Of a stretch of 64,000 nucleotides of DNA, positions 16,723 through 26,664 are shown in pieces. The DNA comes from Verrucomicrobiales bacterium (GTDB taxonomy: Bacteria > Verrucomicrobiota > Verrucomicrobiia > Verrucomicrobiales > DEV007), in the NCBI GenBank assembly GCA_016795505.1, contig JAEUHH010000085.1, positions 51,540 through 115,539 of the forward strand, read 5' to 3'. Below the pieces are notes generated by a model. The model ran no database searches. It was not told the DNA's origin and worked only from the letters and a program-made list of their open reading frames with translations. The position numbers were made by a program, and so were the translations under genes. The first letter of the stretch is position 1. Each line of letters opens with the position of its first letter.

Positions 16723-18468
16723 TCAGCGCCGGCGATTCTCCGCGATCGCCGCTGCCTTGGCAGCCTCGGGATCGAAGAACGACTCCATACGCTGCCGCAG
16801 ATCGTCGTAGAAGGTCGCCGCCATGTCCTCCAGGATCGCGGCGCGGGCCCGATTGGTCTTCTCGCCGCCGGTTTTGGCCGCCAGTAGCTTGCGCTCCTCG
16901 GCGATGCGCTCCTCGAAGGCGTGCTCCAGATCGATGAGATGCTCAATGAACTCCTTCGCGGCGCGGGACCGGTCGACGCCCTCGATGAGCGATTTTTCCA
17001 ACGGCTTGTTCGATGGGGACAAGTGCAGCAGACGCCCCTGCGACAGCTCATCCATGTAGCGGTGGTAACTCCGCAGGAAAGCCTCGCGCTCGCGGGCAAA
17101 CCGGACTTCCTCGCAATCGACCAGTGCATCGTAAGGCCCCGGTTTGGAGAAAAACTTCACGATCAGCGGGATGGTGTCGACCAGCATGAAGAGCAGCGCG
17201 AGCACACCGTAGGCGATCAGGGCGAAGCGGCCGCCTTCCTGACCCGCATCGAACAATTTGTGCAGAGCCAGCGTCTGCGTCAGGATGTCCCGACGCGGCT
17301 CGGCCTTGATGGCATCCACCCGGTCCTGCTCGTCCTGGGCGAGCTTCGCAATCTCCCCCTGGAGGCGGGCCAGTTCCTGCAGCCGCGTGTCGATCTGGCT
17401 CGCGATGGTGTCGCGGATGGCGTTTTGCTGACCGACGAACTGGGAAGCCTGCTCCTGCTGCACCTGGCGCTTCAGCGTGGCCACCCGCTCGCGCTCGGCC
17501 TTCATCCGCTCGGCCTTCTGCGCGCCGATGGCGAGGTATTCCTGGGTGATGCGGTCCTCGGTGGCCTTCTTTTCGGTGGCCAGATCGGTCTGTTGCTGGG
17601 TCAGGAAGGCCAGCACTTCGCCGATGCGCTTCGCCTCTTCCCGTCGCCAGGTGAGCTGGTCGTCATGAATGCTGCGGGCACGCGGCCCCAGGCCCACGAT
17701 GCCGCTCCGCTGGCCGTTCACTTCCTTCTCGAACTCCTTCTGCCAGTGATCCAGCTCTCCCTGCAATTTCTGGTAGCTCGCCGTCTCCGTAGCGAATTGC
17801 TGGCCGGCGGCGTCGAGTTTGGCCACGATCGGCGCAGTGGATTCCTTCAGCTTGGCATCCAGTTCCGCCTTCGTCTCGGCGTCGAGTTCCGAAGTCGGGT
17901 CCGACTGCCCGGCCGTGGTGTCCTCGACCAGAAACTCGGCATTGAACGTCTTGTTCCAATTCTCCCGCTGGGTCGCGATTTCCTGCTCCAGCGCGTCGAT
18001 CTGGCCCTCGACCGCCGTCTTGACTTTCAGCGCCTCGGCCCGCACCCCGGCGATTTCGGTGTCGCGTTCCTCCTCGATGACGGAAGTGATGGTGTCCTGG
18101 AACAACAACAGCGTCAGGGGATGCGAAATCGTCACCCCCATCAGCATCGCCACCGCGATACGGAGGCAGAACTGGGTGAACTTCCGGTGAAGTCCCTGGT
18201 AAGACCGGTAGGTCGCCAGCAGCGCCCGGTCGATCGTCATGATGATGAAACCCCACACCAGTGAGACCGGCACGATGATGCGCCAGTCGTTGGTGAGCGT
18301 GGACAGCGCATAAGCGCAGGCGATGATGGCGAACACCGAGGGCACCAGCACCGTCGCCCCAAAGGCGACGTACTTGCGTTGCTCCCAGTTCGGGCATTGT
18401 TCGAGCGTTTCAGCACCGGCTCCGGAGAGCCAGAAGAAAGCGTGCTTCACACGTGAGTTCTTGTTCAT
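16723..18468 (-). CDS. DUF4407 membrane protein with long coiled coil
   Basis: A 581-residue protein of the DUF4407 family, function unknown. After the N-terminal KHAFFWLSGAGAETLEQCP come three hydrophobic segments (about 30-55, 62-82 and 98-120), the second containing the hallmark MTIDRALLATYRSY. A long charged helical region follows (about 130-390), rich in Glu, Lys and Gln (KAELDAKLKESTAPIVAKLD) and likely a coiled coil. A fourth hydrophobic segment (FALIAYGVLALLFMLVDTIP) follows, then a cytosolic tail. The start MNKNSRVKHAF matches the family N-terminus. It is transcribed divergently from the metal-sensing sigma operon and has its own terminator. Confidence 0.85.
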   Translation of the reverse strand: MNKNSRVKHAFFWLSGAGAETLEQCPNWEQRKYVAFGATVLVPSVFAIIACAYALSTLTNDWRIIVPVSLVWGFIIMTIDRALLATYRSYQGLHRKFTQFCLRIAVAMLMGVTISHPLTLLLFQDTITSVIEEERDTEIAGVRAEALKVKTAVEGQIDALEQEIATQRENWNKTFNAEFLVEDTTAGQSDPTSELDAETKAELDAKLKESTAPIVAKLDAAGQQFATETASYQKLQGELDHWQKEFEKEVNGQRSGIVGLGPRARSIHDDQLTWRREEAKRIGEVLAFLTQQQTDLATEKKATEDRITQEYLAIGAQKAERMKAERERVATLKRQVQQEQASQFVGQQNAIRDTIASQIDTRLQELARLQGEIAKLAQDEQDRVDAIKAEPRRDILTQTLALHKLFDAGQEGGRFALIAYGVLALLFMLVDTIPLIVKFFSKPGPYDALVDCEEVRFAREREAFLRSYHRYMDELSQGRLLHLSPSNKPLEKSLIEGVDRSRAAKEFIEHLIDLEHAFEERIAEERKLLAAKTGGEKTNRARAAILEDMAATFYDDLRQRMESFFDPEAAKAAAIAENRRR

Positions 18469-18650
18469 GGTTGAGGAGCGGGTTCGGAATCCAGAGAAAG
18501 GCGACAGGACGGCAGGTTCCGAAATTTTTAGAGAATTACAGTTGTTTTGCAAAGCTTAAATTTCAGAAACGAGACTTTGCGCAGAAAAAAGTCGATTTAC
18601 CCCCTCCGGCGGGCTTGCACCGGCCCTGATCGCCAGTCTATCCTCGGCCC

Positions 18651-18920
18651 ATGTCAGCCGAGCCCCTCGACCAGTTGCTCGCCCGCGCCCGCCACGTCGA
18701 CGAGCGCGAGTTGCCGCCCGCCTTCACCGCCACGGTGATGGAGCGGGCCACGGCCGGGCCGCGGCGGCTCCCGGCGGCCTCCGTCATCCTGTGGGCGGTC
18801 GCACTGGCTGTCCTCGCCCTGGGTGCGACCCTGCTGCTGACCCGCACCGCCACCACGGACCACACGCCACCGCCCCTGCCGCTGTTCGAAGCGCAGGATT
18901 TCCCCCAAGGCGAACCCTGA
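18651..18920 (+). CDS. Small single-pass membrane protein, CnrY-like anti-sigma candidate
   Basis: 89 residues: a cytosolic N-terminus of about 40 residues (MSAEPLDQLLARARHVDERE), one transmembrane segment (about 45-64, ILWAVALAVLALGATLLL), and a short periplasmic tail. Size, topology and position match CnrY of Cupriavidus, whose cytosolic N-terminus holds the ECF sigma factor CnrH at the membrane. It is the first gene of a tight three-gene operon followed by a CnrX-like sensor and an ECF sigma factor. Sequence identity to CnrY cannot be judged by eye; the role is inferred mainly from context. Confidence 0.7.
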   Translation: MSAEPLDQLLARARHVDERELPPAFTATVMERATAGPRRLPAASVILWAVALAVLALGATLLLTRTATTDHTPPPLPLFEAQDFPQGEP

Positions 18921-18927
18921 ACGTCTT

Positions 18928-19389
18928 ATGACCGGCCCGCGCACTTGGATCCGCCACCGTCTGCCCGCCGCCCTGCTCGGGCTCGGGCTGGGCTTCGGCG
19001 CGGGATGGCTGGCCGCGCCGGACGGTCATCATCACAGCCACGAAGCCACTCCGGGCAACTCGGACTTCCACAGTTGGCTCCACCAACACCTCGAAGTCAC
19101 ACCGGAGCAGGATGCCGTGCTGCACCCGCACGAGCAGCAATACGACGAGACCAGCCGGCGCCTGCGTGCCGAGATCTCCGCAGCCGGTGCCGATCTCGCC
19201 GCGGCCATCGGCCAGCAGACAAGCCTGACGCCGGAGATCCAGGCGGCCATGCAGCGGCTGCACACCGCCCAGACACAACTGCAAACCGCCACCCTCGATC
19301 ATTTCTTCACCATGAAACGGCATCTCTCGCCCGAACAGGCCGAGCGAATGCGCACCTGGACCCAGGACCGACTGCTCCATGACCGCTGA
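18928..19389 (+). CDS. CnrX-like periplasmic heavy-metal (Ni/Co) sensor
   Basis: 153 residues: an N-terminal membrane anchor (about 11-30), then a four-helix periplasmic sensor domain of the heavy-metal resistance (CnrX/ZraP-like) family. The cobalt/nickel ligands known for Cupriavidus CnrX (His42, His46, Glu63, His119, Met123) correspond at a constant offset of +6 to His48, His52, Glu69, His125 and Met129 here (DFHSWLHQHL, HPHEQQY, TLDHFFTM). An extra GHHHSHE stretch sits just before the domain and could add metal affinity. It begins seven bases after the CnrY-like gene and overlaps the sigma gene by 11 bases. Confidence 0.88.
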   Translation: MTGPRTWIRHRLPAALLGLGLGFGAGWLAAPDGHHHSHEATPGNSDFHSWLHQHLEVTPEQDAVLHPHEQQYDETSRRLRAEISAAGADLAAAIGQQTSLTPEIQAAMQRLHTAQTQLQTATLDHFFTMKRHLSPEQAERMRTWTQDRLLHDR

Positions 19390-20002
19390 CACCTTTTCCG
19401 CCGCCTGGCTGGGAGACCTGGCCGCCGCCCCGTCGTCTGCGGTCGATGCCGCCGCCGCCGAGAGTCGCCTCATCTCCGCCGCCATCGATGGCGATCAGTG
19501 GGCCTGCACCCGGCTCGTCGCCGACCACCAGGAGGCCGTCTACCGATTCTGCCTGCGCTGGCTGCGGCGACCCGAGGATGCCCGCGATGTCTGCCAGGAA
19601 ACGTTCGTGCGCGCCTTTCGCTCCCTCGCCGACTATGAGCACCGTGGCCGTTTTCTTTCCTGGCTGTTCCGCATCGCCATGAACCTGTGCCGCGACCACG
19701 CGCGGTCGAAGTCCACCCGCCACGAGCGGATCACAGTGGGCTTGGACCGCGTCGGCGACTCTCCCTGCCCTGCCCTCGATCCGGCCGAAGCCGCCGCCGC
19801 CCAGGCCGATCTCGCCCGCCTCTTTGCCGGCATCGACGCCCTGCCCCGTCGCCATCGGGAAGTGATCGTGCTCTGCGGCCTCGAAGGCCTGAGCCACGAG
19901 ATGTGTGCCGAAGTGCTCGACTGCTCCCCCCGCGCCATCGAAGGCCGCCTCCGCCGGGCCCGCCAGGCGCTGGAGGGGTGGCTGGCGCGCCCGGTTGCGT
20001 GA
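19379..20002 (+). CDS. ECF-type sigma-70 family RNA polymerase sigma factor (CnrH-like)
   Basis: 207 residues with sigma region 2 (YRFCLRWLRRPEDARDVCQE, then FVRAF and SWLFRIAMNLCRDHAR) and sigma region 4 (LPRRHREVIVLCGLEGLSHE, then APHRAIEGR-like RAIEGRLRRARQ) and no region 1.1 or 3. In the CnrYXH model it is released from the anti-sigma protein when the sensor binds metal and then directs transcription of efflux genes. No efflux genes follow here. A copy of the dispersed repeat lies immediately after the stop codon. Confidence 0.9.
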   Translation: MTADTFSAAWLGDLAAAPSSAVDAAAAESRLISAAIDGDQWACTRLVADHQEAVYRFCLRWLRRPEDARDVCQETFVRAFRSLADYEHRGRFLSWLFRIAMNLCRDHARSKSTRHERITVGLDRVGDSPCPALDPAEAAAAQADLARLFAGIDALPRRHREVIVLCGLEGLSHEMCAEVLDCSPRAIEGRLRRARQALEGWLARPVA

Positions 20003-20007
20003 ATTTT

Positions 20008-20074
20008 CCGATCAAAGAGGGTAGGATCGCCGATGAAACCCTGTCTCATCGGAGATCAGACAGGGTCTCATCGG
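20008..20074. repeat. Dispersed repeat copy C
   Basis: Lies between the convergent sigma-factor and clpB genes. Blocks CCGATCAAAGAGGGT, CCGATGAAACCCTGTCTCAT and CGGAGATCAGACAGGGTCTC alternate in orientation, so parts can pair into hairpins (ACCCTGTCT with AGACAGGGT), which may help end transcription from both sides. Confidence 0.7.
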
Positions 20075-20093
20075 AAAGCAGCGCTGCTGCGAC

Positions 20094-22676
20094 TTACCCC
20101 TTGCGGAAGACAAAGCCGAGATCGGGCCCGGCATCGGCGATGACGGTGTCGCCATCGACGAAGTGACCCTCCAACAACTCGAGGCTGAGGGGATCGAGCA
20201 CGCGACGCTGAATGACCCGCTTGAGCGGACGCGCTCCGTAGGCGGGATCGAATCCCTCGGCCGCCAGGAGTGACATCGCCTCTTCTGTGAGCTGAAGCGT
20301 CAGCCCCTGCTGGGCCAGGCGCCGTTGTACGCGGGCGACCTGGATGCCGACGATGGCTTTCAGGTCCTCCTCGCTGAGGCGGTCGAAGATGATGGTCTCG
20401 TCCACCCGGTTGAGGAACTCCGGCCGGAAGTGACCGCGCAGAGCCTGCAACACGAGTGCCTCGCGCTGCTCGGGATTGCTCTCGGTCATGATGTACTCGG
20501 AGCCGATGTTGCTCGTCATGATGATGACGGTGTTCTTGAAGTCGACGGTGCGTCCCTGCCCGTCGGTGATGCGACCGTCGTCGAGCACTTGGAGCAGGAC
20601 GTTGAACACATCCGGGTGCGCTTTCTCGACTTCATCGAACAACACGACGGAGTAGGGCTTGCGCCGGACGGTTTCGCTGAGCTGGCCGCCCTCCTCGTAG
20701 CCGACGTAGCCGGGAGGCGCGCCGATGAGCCGTGAGACGGCATGTTTCTCCATGTATTCGCTCATGTCGATGCGCACGATGGCCCCTTCGTCGTCGAAGA
20801 GGAACTCGGCAAGGGCGCGGGACAGCTCGGTCTTGCCCACACCGGTGGGCCCGAGGAACAGGAAGCTGCCGATGGGACGGTTTTCATCCTGCAAGCCGGC
20901 GCGGGCGCGGCGGACGGCATTGGAGACGGCCTTGACGGCTGATCTCTGGCCGATGACCCGCTCGCCGAGGCGGTCCTCCATGTGGACGAGCTTTTGCTTC
21001 TCACCTTCCTGCAGGCGGTTCACCGGGATATGGGTCCAGGAACTGACGACCTGGGCGATGTCCTCCTCGGTGACCTCCTCCTTGAGCAACCGGGTGCCCT
21101 GGCCGTCGGTCAGCTTGGCCGTGGCGGCCTGGAGGCGCTTTTCCAACTCAGGGAGGCGACCATACTGGATCTCGCTGGCCCGGCCGAGGTCTCCGGCCCG
21201 CTGGGCGCGCTCCAGTTCGCCCTTGAGCGACTCGATTTGCTCCTGAACGGCATTCGCCTCGTCGATGACGGCCTTTTCCGCGAGCCAGTGGGCACGCAGG
21301 GCTTCGGCCTTTTCCTTCACGTCGGCGATCTCCTTCTCGACTTTGGTAAGCCGCTCCTTGCTGGCGGGATCCTTTTCTTTGGCGAGCGCCTGGCGCTCCA
21401 TCTCGAGCTGCATGCCCTGACGATCGAGCTGGTCGATCTCGGTGGGCAGGCTGTCCAGCTCGATCTTGAGCCGCGAGGCGGCCTCATCCACCAGGTCAAC
21501 GGCCTTGTCGGGCAGGAAACGGTCGGAAATGTAGCGGTCGCTCAGGGTGGCTGCGGCGACGAGGGCGCTGTCCTGGATGCGGACGCCGTGGTGAACCTCG
21601 TAGCGCTCCTTGATGCCGCGCAGGATGGCGATGGTGTCCTCGACGCTGGGTTCGTCGACCATGACGGGTTGGAAGCGACGCTCCAGAGCGGCGTCCTTTT
21701 CGATGTATTTGCGATACTCGTCGAGCGTGGTGGCCCCGATACACCGCAGTTGGCCGCGGGCGAGCTGCGGTTTGAGCAGATTCGACGCATCGACCGCGCC
21801 CTCGCTGGCGCCGGCACCGACGATGGTGTGCAACTCGTCGATGAAGAGGATGATCTCGCCTTCGCTGGAGGTGACTTCCTTGAGGAAGGCCTTCAGCCGG
21901 TCCTCGAACTCGCCGCGGTATTTCGCGCCGGCGATCATGGCGCCGATATCCATGGCAATAAGCCGCTTGTTCTTGAGCGATTCCGGCACGTCGCCGCTGA
22001 CGATGCGGCGGGCGAGGCCCTCGGCGATCGCGGTCTTGCCGGTGCCGGGTTCACCGATGAGGACGGGATTGTTTTTGGTGCGGCGGCTGAGGATCTGCAT
22101 CACCCGGCGGATCTCCTCGTCGCGGCCGATGATGGGATCGATCTTCCCGCGGCGGGCGATGGCGGTGAGGTCTGTGCCGTACTTTTCCAAGGCCTGGTAT
22201 TTGCCCTCGGGGTCCTGATCGGAGACCCGTTGGCTGCCGCGCACTTCGCCGACGGCCTTTTGCAGCGTTTGCTCGGTGACGCCGGCCTTCTTCAAGACAT
22301 TGGCGGCCTCGGCGCGGGTGGATTTGGCGACGGCGAGCAGGAAGTGCTCGACGCTGGTATAGTCGTCCTTCAAGGCGGCTTTTTGCTTTTCCGCCTCGGC
22401 CAGGATGTCGCGCAGATCGGTGCTGAGGTAGGTTTGGCCGGAGCTGGCGCCTTCAACCTTCGGCTGGCGGTCGAGCCAGGCACGCAGGTCACGGGCGATC
22501 GCGGCCGGATCGGCACCGATGCGGCTCAGGATGGGTCGAGTGACGCCATCGGCCTGCTCGATGAGGGCCAGCAGGACGTGGGCGCTGTTCAGCTCGGCAT
22601 GCCCGCTTTGCTGGGCCAGATTTTGGCCGGCCTGAAGGGCTTCCTGTAGTTTGAGGGTGAATTGGCTGATGTTCAT
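20094..22676 (-). CDS. clpB: ATP-dependent chaperone ClpB
   Basis: Hexameric AAA+ disaggregase that works with DnaK to rescue aggregated proteins. The 860-residue length is full. The N-terminal double Clp_N domain (1-145), NBD1 with Walker A GEPGTGKT (208-215) and Walker [16 protein letters not shown], a long middle-domain coiled coil (about 400-525) and NBD2 with Walker [10 protein letters not shown] and the [11 protein letters not shown] pore loop are all present. The [14 protein letters not shown] start is typical. No ClpP-binding IGF loop is seen, in keeping with ClpB. I saw no convincing HrcA-type operator upstream. Confidence 0.98.
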   Translation of the reverse strand: MNISQFTLKLQEALQAGQNLAQQSGHAELNSAHVLLALIEQADGVTRPILSRIGADPAAIARDLRAWLDRQPKVEGASSGQTYLSTDLRDILAEAEKQKAALKDDYTSVEHFLLAVAKSTRAEAANVLKKAGVTEQTLQKAVGEVRGSQRVSDQDPEGKYQALEKYGTDLTAIARRGKIDPIIGRDEEIRRVMQILSRRTKNNPVLIGEPGTGKTAIAEGLARRIVSGDVPESLKNKRLIAMDIGAMIAGAKYRGEFEDRLKAFLKEVTSSEGEIILFIDELHTIVGAGASEGAVDASNLLKPQLARGQLRCIGATTLDEYRKYIEKDAALERRFQPVMVDEPSVEDTIAILRGIKERYEVHHGVRIQDSALVAAATLSDRYISDRFLPDKAVDLVDEAASRLKIELDSLPTEIDQLDRQGMQLEMERQALAKEKDPASKERLTKVEKEIADVKEKAEALRAHWLAEKAVIDEANAVQEQIESLKGELERAQRAGDLGRASEIQYGRLPELEKRLQAATAKLTDGQGTRLLKEEVTEEDIAQVVSSWTHIPVNRLQEGEKQKLVHMEDRLGERVIGQRSAVKAVSNAVRRARAGLQDENRPIGSFLFLGPTGVGKTELSRALAEFLFDDEGAIVRIDMSEYMEKHAVSRLIGAPPGYVGYEEGGQLSETVRRKPYSVVLFDEVEKAHPDVFNVLLQVLDDGRITDGQGRTVDFKNTVIIMTSNIGSEYIMTESNPEQREALVLQALRGHFRPEFLNRVDETIIFDRLSEEDLKAIVGIQVARVQRRLAQQGLTLQLTEEAMSLLAAEGFDPAYGARPLKRVIQRRVLDPLSLELLEGHFVDGDTVIADAGPDLGFVFRKG

Positions 22677-22810
22677 GGGCTATGGATGAGGGGGTGGTTG
22701 GCTATGATGAAGCGGCTCCGGTCCCCGGGGAATCATGATGGGGGATGGGAGAGCCGCTATCGCCCTACTCTGACGGACTGGCGCCCGTTTCGTTCAAAAA
22801 ATTCCGTCGC

Positions 22811-24673
22811 TCAAAAGGGCGGCTCGTGAACGCGAAAGCCGATGATCTCCCCTCCATCTCCACGAAGAGGCCCCATTTCCAGTGTGTGCACCCCGCGGGG
22901 AAGCTGATCGGCGAGGGGCAGGATAAACACCTCGCCCTCTGGCCCTTCGGCAAAATCCACCCGATCCGCGACGGCGCGTCGCACCTCCCAAGTGAAGGTG
23001 TCGCCATCCCGGTTCGAGTAAGTTTCGCCATCGGCTTCCAGACGTCGACGCCACAACTCGCTGGGCACAGTGATCTGTCCGGACCGTCCGGTGAAATCGC
23101 CGCCATTGTGACCGTAGCCATCGTGTCCCGTGATCGAGCCGATCAACTCATACGCTCCGGCATCGCCGTGCATGCGGATGGTCCAGCGCTGCGGCACCAG
23201 CCAGGCGGGCTCACCCAGCCGGACGAGATGGGGCGATCGATCGGCTGCGCTGCCTCGCTCGGGCCGGTGATTGCCGGCTCCGGGAACGATCACGGTGGTG
23301 ACAAACGCCGGCACTTCATCCAAAGCGACGCCGTCGATCTGGATCGCGCCCGGTTCCAGCACACCGCCGGCCTGTGAACGGCGGCCGACGAGGTCGATGC
23401 GAGAGCCCCGAAAACGCACCGTCACCTTTCCTCCGCCATCGAGACTGCCACTCACGGATTCGCCATCGGCCTCGTGCCCGGGTCGAAGCAGGCGCTCCGC
23501 CGCCGAGCGCGGAGTTGCCTCCGCGGATGCACCCGGAGCCGGATTGGCCACGAGGTGGCGGCAGATGTTTTCATTGATGACCAGTGCCCCGTGGTCGCTC
23601 TGATGCACGGCATCTTTCAGGAGCCACGGGATGTCCCGACGATGCTCACGCAGGTAAGCCGCCCATTCGATCCGATTATCCACCCATTCGCACCGGTATT
23701 TCCGCGCGACTTCCCGGATGGCGCGCCACTCGGGCGGATCGATGGTGGCTTCGGTGATCTCCCGGTCCTGCTCGCGCAGATGCAGGCTGGCCACGATGAT
23801 ATCGGCACTCGAATGGGAGCGGAAATCGGCGAGCAGCTTCTCCAGATCGGCTGCTTTGCCGCCCGAATACAGGATCACCAGGTCCGGCTGGCGACCCAGC
23901 ACATGCTGGCGCATCCAGCCGCGGGTAAAATCGAATTCCACCGCCGAACCGACATGCTTTTCGTACAGAATCGGCGGTGCCTGGGGAAAGTGCTCGCGGA
24001 TCCACTGGATGAGCCGCTCCCCATTTCCCAGCATGTTCGTGTAACTCGACCCGATGCCGATCACCCGGAGCGGTTGGCGCGGCGCCACCGGGTCGGTCAG
24101 CTTGGACAAAAATCCGGAAAGTTGCGCGCCGTCACCGGGACGGGGCGACAGGTCCCGGGCGGGAAACTGCGAACGCCAGGCCGCGTAGGCAGCGGCATAC
24201 TCGGCCTCGGTGGCCTGCCGCACGCGCGGTGACCCGAGACGCGCCGTTTCCCGTCCCCGCGGGCCGAACTGCACACTGGCCGAGATGGCTCCGGTCGCGG
24301 CGCGGAAAAAAAGCGCCACGTGCTTCGCCACCCCGCCGGTGGCGGGCACCGACAGCACCGTAGTCTTCCCGTAGTAAATTTCCCCGCTCTCACACGAGAC
24401 GACACCGGACAAGGGGACGTCGGTCGTCACGATCCCCTCGATCCGATAGGGCAACCCCTCGGCAACGGGAAACGAAAAGGACTCCCCCTTGTCTGCAAAG
24501 GTCAGAGGGAGATCCGGCCATTCACCGGCGTGTGGAAACGGCGCATCGGAAAGCAGCGAAAGCCCGACTTTCTCGGGCTCCTCGGCTTTTGCCATCCGAG
24601 GCGCGGCCTCCTGGGAATGTCCCGCAAGGACCATTCCCAGAAAACCAACTGCCACAATCCGAAACGCACGCAT
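22811..24673 (-). CDS. Secreted SGNH/GDSL-type hydrolase
   Basis: A 620-residue exported protein with a signal peptide (MRAFRIVAVGFLGMVLAGHS). After an N-terminal beta-rich region of about 190 residues comes an SGNH esterase-like core. Block I reads VIGIGSSYTNML with the presumed catalytic Ser near 209, PDLVILYSGGKAA is in the place of the oxyanion block, and VHQSDHGALV supplies the DxxH block. The last 200 residues form another beta-rich module. The substrate is unknown; acetyl esters on polysaccharides are a common target of such proteins. It sits downstream of, and co-oriented with, the isomerase and alpha/beta hydrolase genes. Confidence 0.8.
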   Translation of the reverse strand: MRAFRIVAVGFLGMVLAGHSQEAAPRMAKAEEPEKVGLSLLSDAPFPHAGEWPDLPLTFADKGESFSFPVAEGLPYRIEGIVTTDVPLSGVVSCESGEIYYGKTTVLSVPATGGVAKHVALFFRAATGAISASVQFGPRGRETARLGSPRVRQATEAEYAAAYAAWRSQFPARDLSPRPGDGAQLSGFLSKLTDPVAPRQPLRVIGIGSSYTNMLGNGERLIQWIREHFPQAPPILYEKHVGSAVEFDFTRGWMRQHVLGRQPDLVILYSGGKAADLEKLLADFRSHSSADIIVASLHLREQDREITEATIDPPEWRAIREVARKYRCEWVDNRIEWAAYLREHRRDIPWLLKDAVHQSDHGALVINENICRHLVANPAPGASAEATPRSAAERLLRPGHEADGESVSGSLDGGGKVTVRFRGSRIDLVGRRSQAGGVLEPGAIQIDGVALDEVPAFVTTVIVPGAGNHRPERGSAADRSPHLVRLGEPAWLVPQRWTIRMHGDAGAYELIGSITGHDGYGHNGGDFTGRSGQITVPSELWRRRLEADGETYSNRDGDTFTWEVRRAVADRVDFAEGPEGEVFILPLADQLPRGVHTLEMGPLRGDGGEIIGFRVHEPPF

Positions 24674-24761
24674 GCCTCCATTGTGGCCCGGACCGGGCGA
24701 CCGCACCAGTGCCCAGTTCCCGGACCCTTGCCGGCCCGGGACTCCGTCGGGAAGCGAGAGA

Positions 24762-25628
24762 TCAGCCGCCGATCAGCGGCACCAGATTCTCCTTGCACCA
24801 CTGGCCATTCTGCAGCGTGACGCCATCCGGATCGTCGACCGCGGCGTGGGCTTCGTCTTCACAGATGATCCAGCCGCTGTAGTTCCGCTGCACCAGCCAT
24901 TCGGTGATGCGGTGGAAGTCCAGCTTGCCGGTGCCCATCTGCGCCCACGGCTCGGGACCGTTGCCGCTGAAGTCCTTGTAGTGAATGTGATTCACGAGAT
25001 GCTGCCACTTGTTGAGGGTGGCGATGACATCCATGCCGCCGCGGGCGATGTGGCCCACATCCGGAGTCCAGCCGGTGACGCTGGGATCGAGGCTGCTCAG
25101 GACCACATCGTAGTCTTCCTGGGTGCGGACCAGCGACGCGGCCGGGCTGTTGGGGTGGTAGGAGCACTTGATGCCCTGATCGGCGGCGCGCTTGGAAACG
25201 GCATTCACGTTGCGAGCCACGTTCAGGCGGCGGCGCTGGAGATCCTTGGCGCGACCACTTGGCAGCGTCACCGTGCCCAGCATGGCCCCGGGGAATTTCT
25301 TCAGCAGATCGATGGTGAAATCGGCAGCCGCCCGCTCATTGGGAGCCTCCTCTTCACCGTCCCAGGCGCAAACCAGGGCGAGACCGGCCAGTTTCACATT
25401 ATGCTCGTCGAGGGCATCCTTCAGCCGCGAAGCGTCGCAGAAGTCCCCCAACCAGTAGCGTCCGCAGCCGAGCGCGCTCTCGGAGATCTCCAGCACCATC
25501 GGCTCGATGCCGGTGAAGCCGGCCTGCGCGGCGATTTTGATCATGTGGTCCAGCTTGTTGTCGTAGGCCTTGCCGGTGCCCTGCATGAACCAGGTGTAAA
25601 CTTCGGAACCGAATTGGATGTTTGCCAT
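24762..25628 (-). CDS. Sugar phosphate isomerase/epimerase (xylose isomerase-like TIM barrel)
   Basis: 288 residues of the AP endonuclease 2/xylose isomerase-like family that includes IolE and hydroxypyruvate isomerase. Typical elements are AAQAGFTGIEPMV at strand 2, KCSYHPNS and TPDVGHIARGG in the metal-binding middle, HIHYKDFSG and a final GWIICEDEA acidic ligand. No signal peptide, so cytosolic. It follows the alpha/beta hydrolase gene by 66 bases on the same strand, suggesting an operon, perhaps for a sugar or polyol breakdown pathway. The exact substrate is not determined. Confidence 0.85.
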   Translation of the reverse strand: MANIQFGSEVYTWFMQGTGKAYDNKLDHMIKIAAQAGFTGIEPMVLEISESALGCGRYWLGDFCDASRLKDALDEHNVKLAGLALVCAWDGEEEAPNERAAADFTIDLLKKFPGAMLGTVTLPSGRAKDLQRRRLNVARNVNAVSKRAADQGIKCSYHPNSPAASLVRTQEDYDVVLSSLDPSVTGWTPDVGHIARGGMDVIATLNKWQHLVNHIHYKDFSGNGPEPWAQMGTGKLDFHRITEWLVQRNYSGWIICEDEAHAAVDDPDGVTLQNGQWCKENLVPLIGG

Positions 25629-25694
25629 AACGTGGGTGGGATGGGTTTGGGGTGAAAATGGGGGAAAACGCGTTTGCTCTGACTCTTCTGGCGA

Positions 25695-26498
25695 TCAATG
25701 GGCCTGGAGCCACTCGCGGATGCGGGGATTGAAATCGGCCATCACCTCCCAATGGAAAGCGTGACCGGCATTGTCGTAGAGGTGGAGGTCGCAGTTCGGG
25801 ATGCCGGCGGCGACTTCCTCCGCCATCCACCGCGGGGTGAAGATGTCGTCCTTGCCGCCGATCACGAGGCAGGGAGCCTTGATCTGGCCCAACTGCGCCA
25901 AGGTATCGTGATTCACGCAAGCCGCCGCCTGCCCCTTCAGGCCGTGCAGAGGCTGGACCAGCGAATTCGTGTCGGCAGCAGCCCGACCATCGAGCAGGCT
26001 TTGGTAGGCATCGTCATTGTCCCAGAAAGGCTTGGTGAAAATGAGCAACTGGATCCATTCCATGAACTCGGACGGCGTGAGGCGGGCCTTGCAGTCGGCC
26101 ATGTGTTTGAAAATCGACTTCGCGTAGCGGTCGCAGCGCGCCCAGGGGCACATCAGGACGGCGCTGCGCACTTTCTGCGGATGCCGCAGGGCAAGTTGCT
26201 GGGCGATGATGCTGCCCATCGACACGCCCACGATGCGGGCCGACTCGATGCCGAGGGCATCCATGAGGCCGGCGTAATCATCGGCAAACATCTCACTGGA
26301 GTAGTCGCCCGCCGGCTTGTCGCTCAGACCGACGCCGCGATTATCCGGCATGATGCAGCGAAAATGCTGGGACCAGTCGTCGGCGTGGGCTTCCCAGACG
26401 GCACCGTTGGCCGTGATGCCCATAATCAGGATCACCGGGTCACCGGAGCCTCGCTCCTCGTAGTAAATCTTGATTCCGTTGGTATCGACGTGTGGCAT
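25695..26498 (-). CDS. Alpha/beta-fold hydrolase
   Basis: 267 residues with the canonical alpha/beta-hydrolase order: oxyanion region LIMGITANGAVWEAH, MPDNRGVGLSDKP, nucleophile elbow GVSMGS (Ser93), acid in GGKDDIFTP and catalytic His in NAGHAFHWE. It is closest in look to the 3-oxoadipate enol-lactonase/haloperoxidase-like branch, but substrate cannot be read from sequence. No signal peptide. First gene of a probable operon with the TIM-barrel isomerase downstream. Confidence 0.87.
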   Translation of the reverse strand: MPHVDTNGIKIYYEERGSGDPVILIMGITANGAVWEAHADDWSQHFRCIMPDNRGVGLSDKPAGDYSSEMFADDYAGLMDALGIESARIVGVSMGSIIAQQLALRHPQKVRSAVLMCPWARCDRYAKSIFKHMADCKARLTPSEFMEWIQLLIFTKPFWDNDDAYQSLLDGRAAADTNSLVQPLHGLKGQAAACVNHDTLAQLGQIKAPCLVIGGKDDIFTPRWMAEEVAAGIPNCDLHLYDNAGHAFHWEVMADFNPRIREWLQAH

Positions 26499-26664
26499 GG
26501 CTGAAAAGGGTCGGTTGAGGGGTTGTTTTCGGGGGAAAGCCGGTGGCTCCGGCGGACCGTTTGTCTAGCCCAGAACGGGCCGTTTTCCAAGCAAAACGTG
26601 TTTGAAAAATGCGTCACCGGACCTCCCGCTTCCCCAGCATAGACTGCCCTGACCCGACACACGC

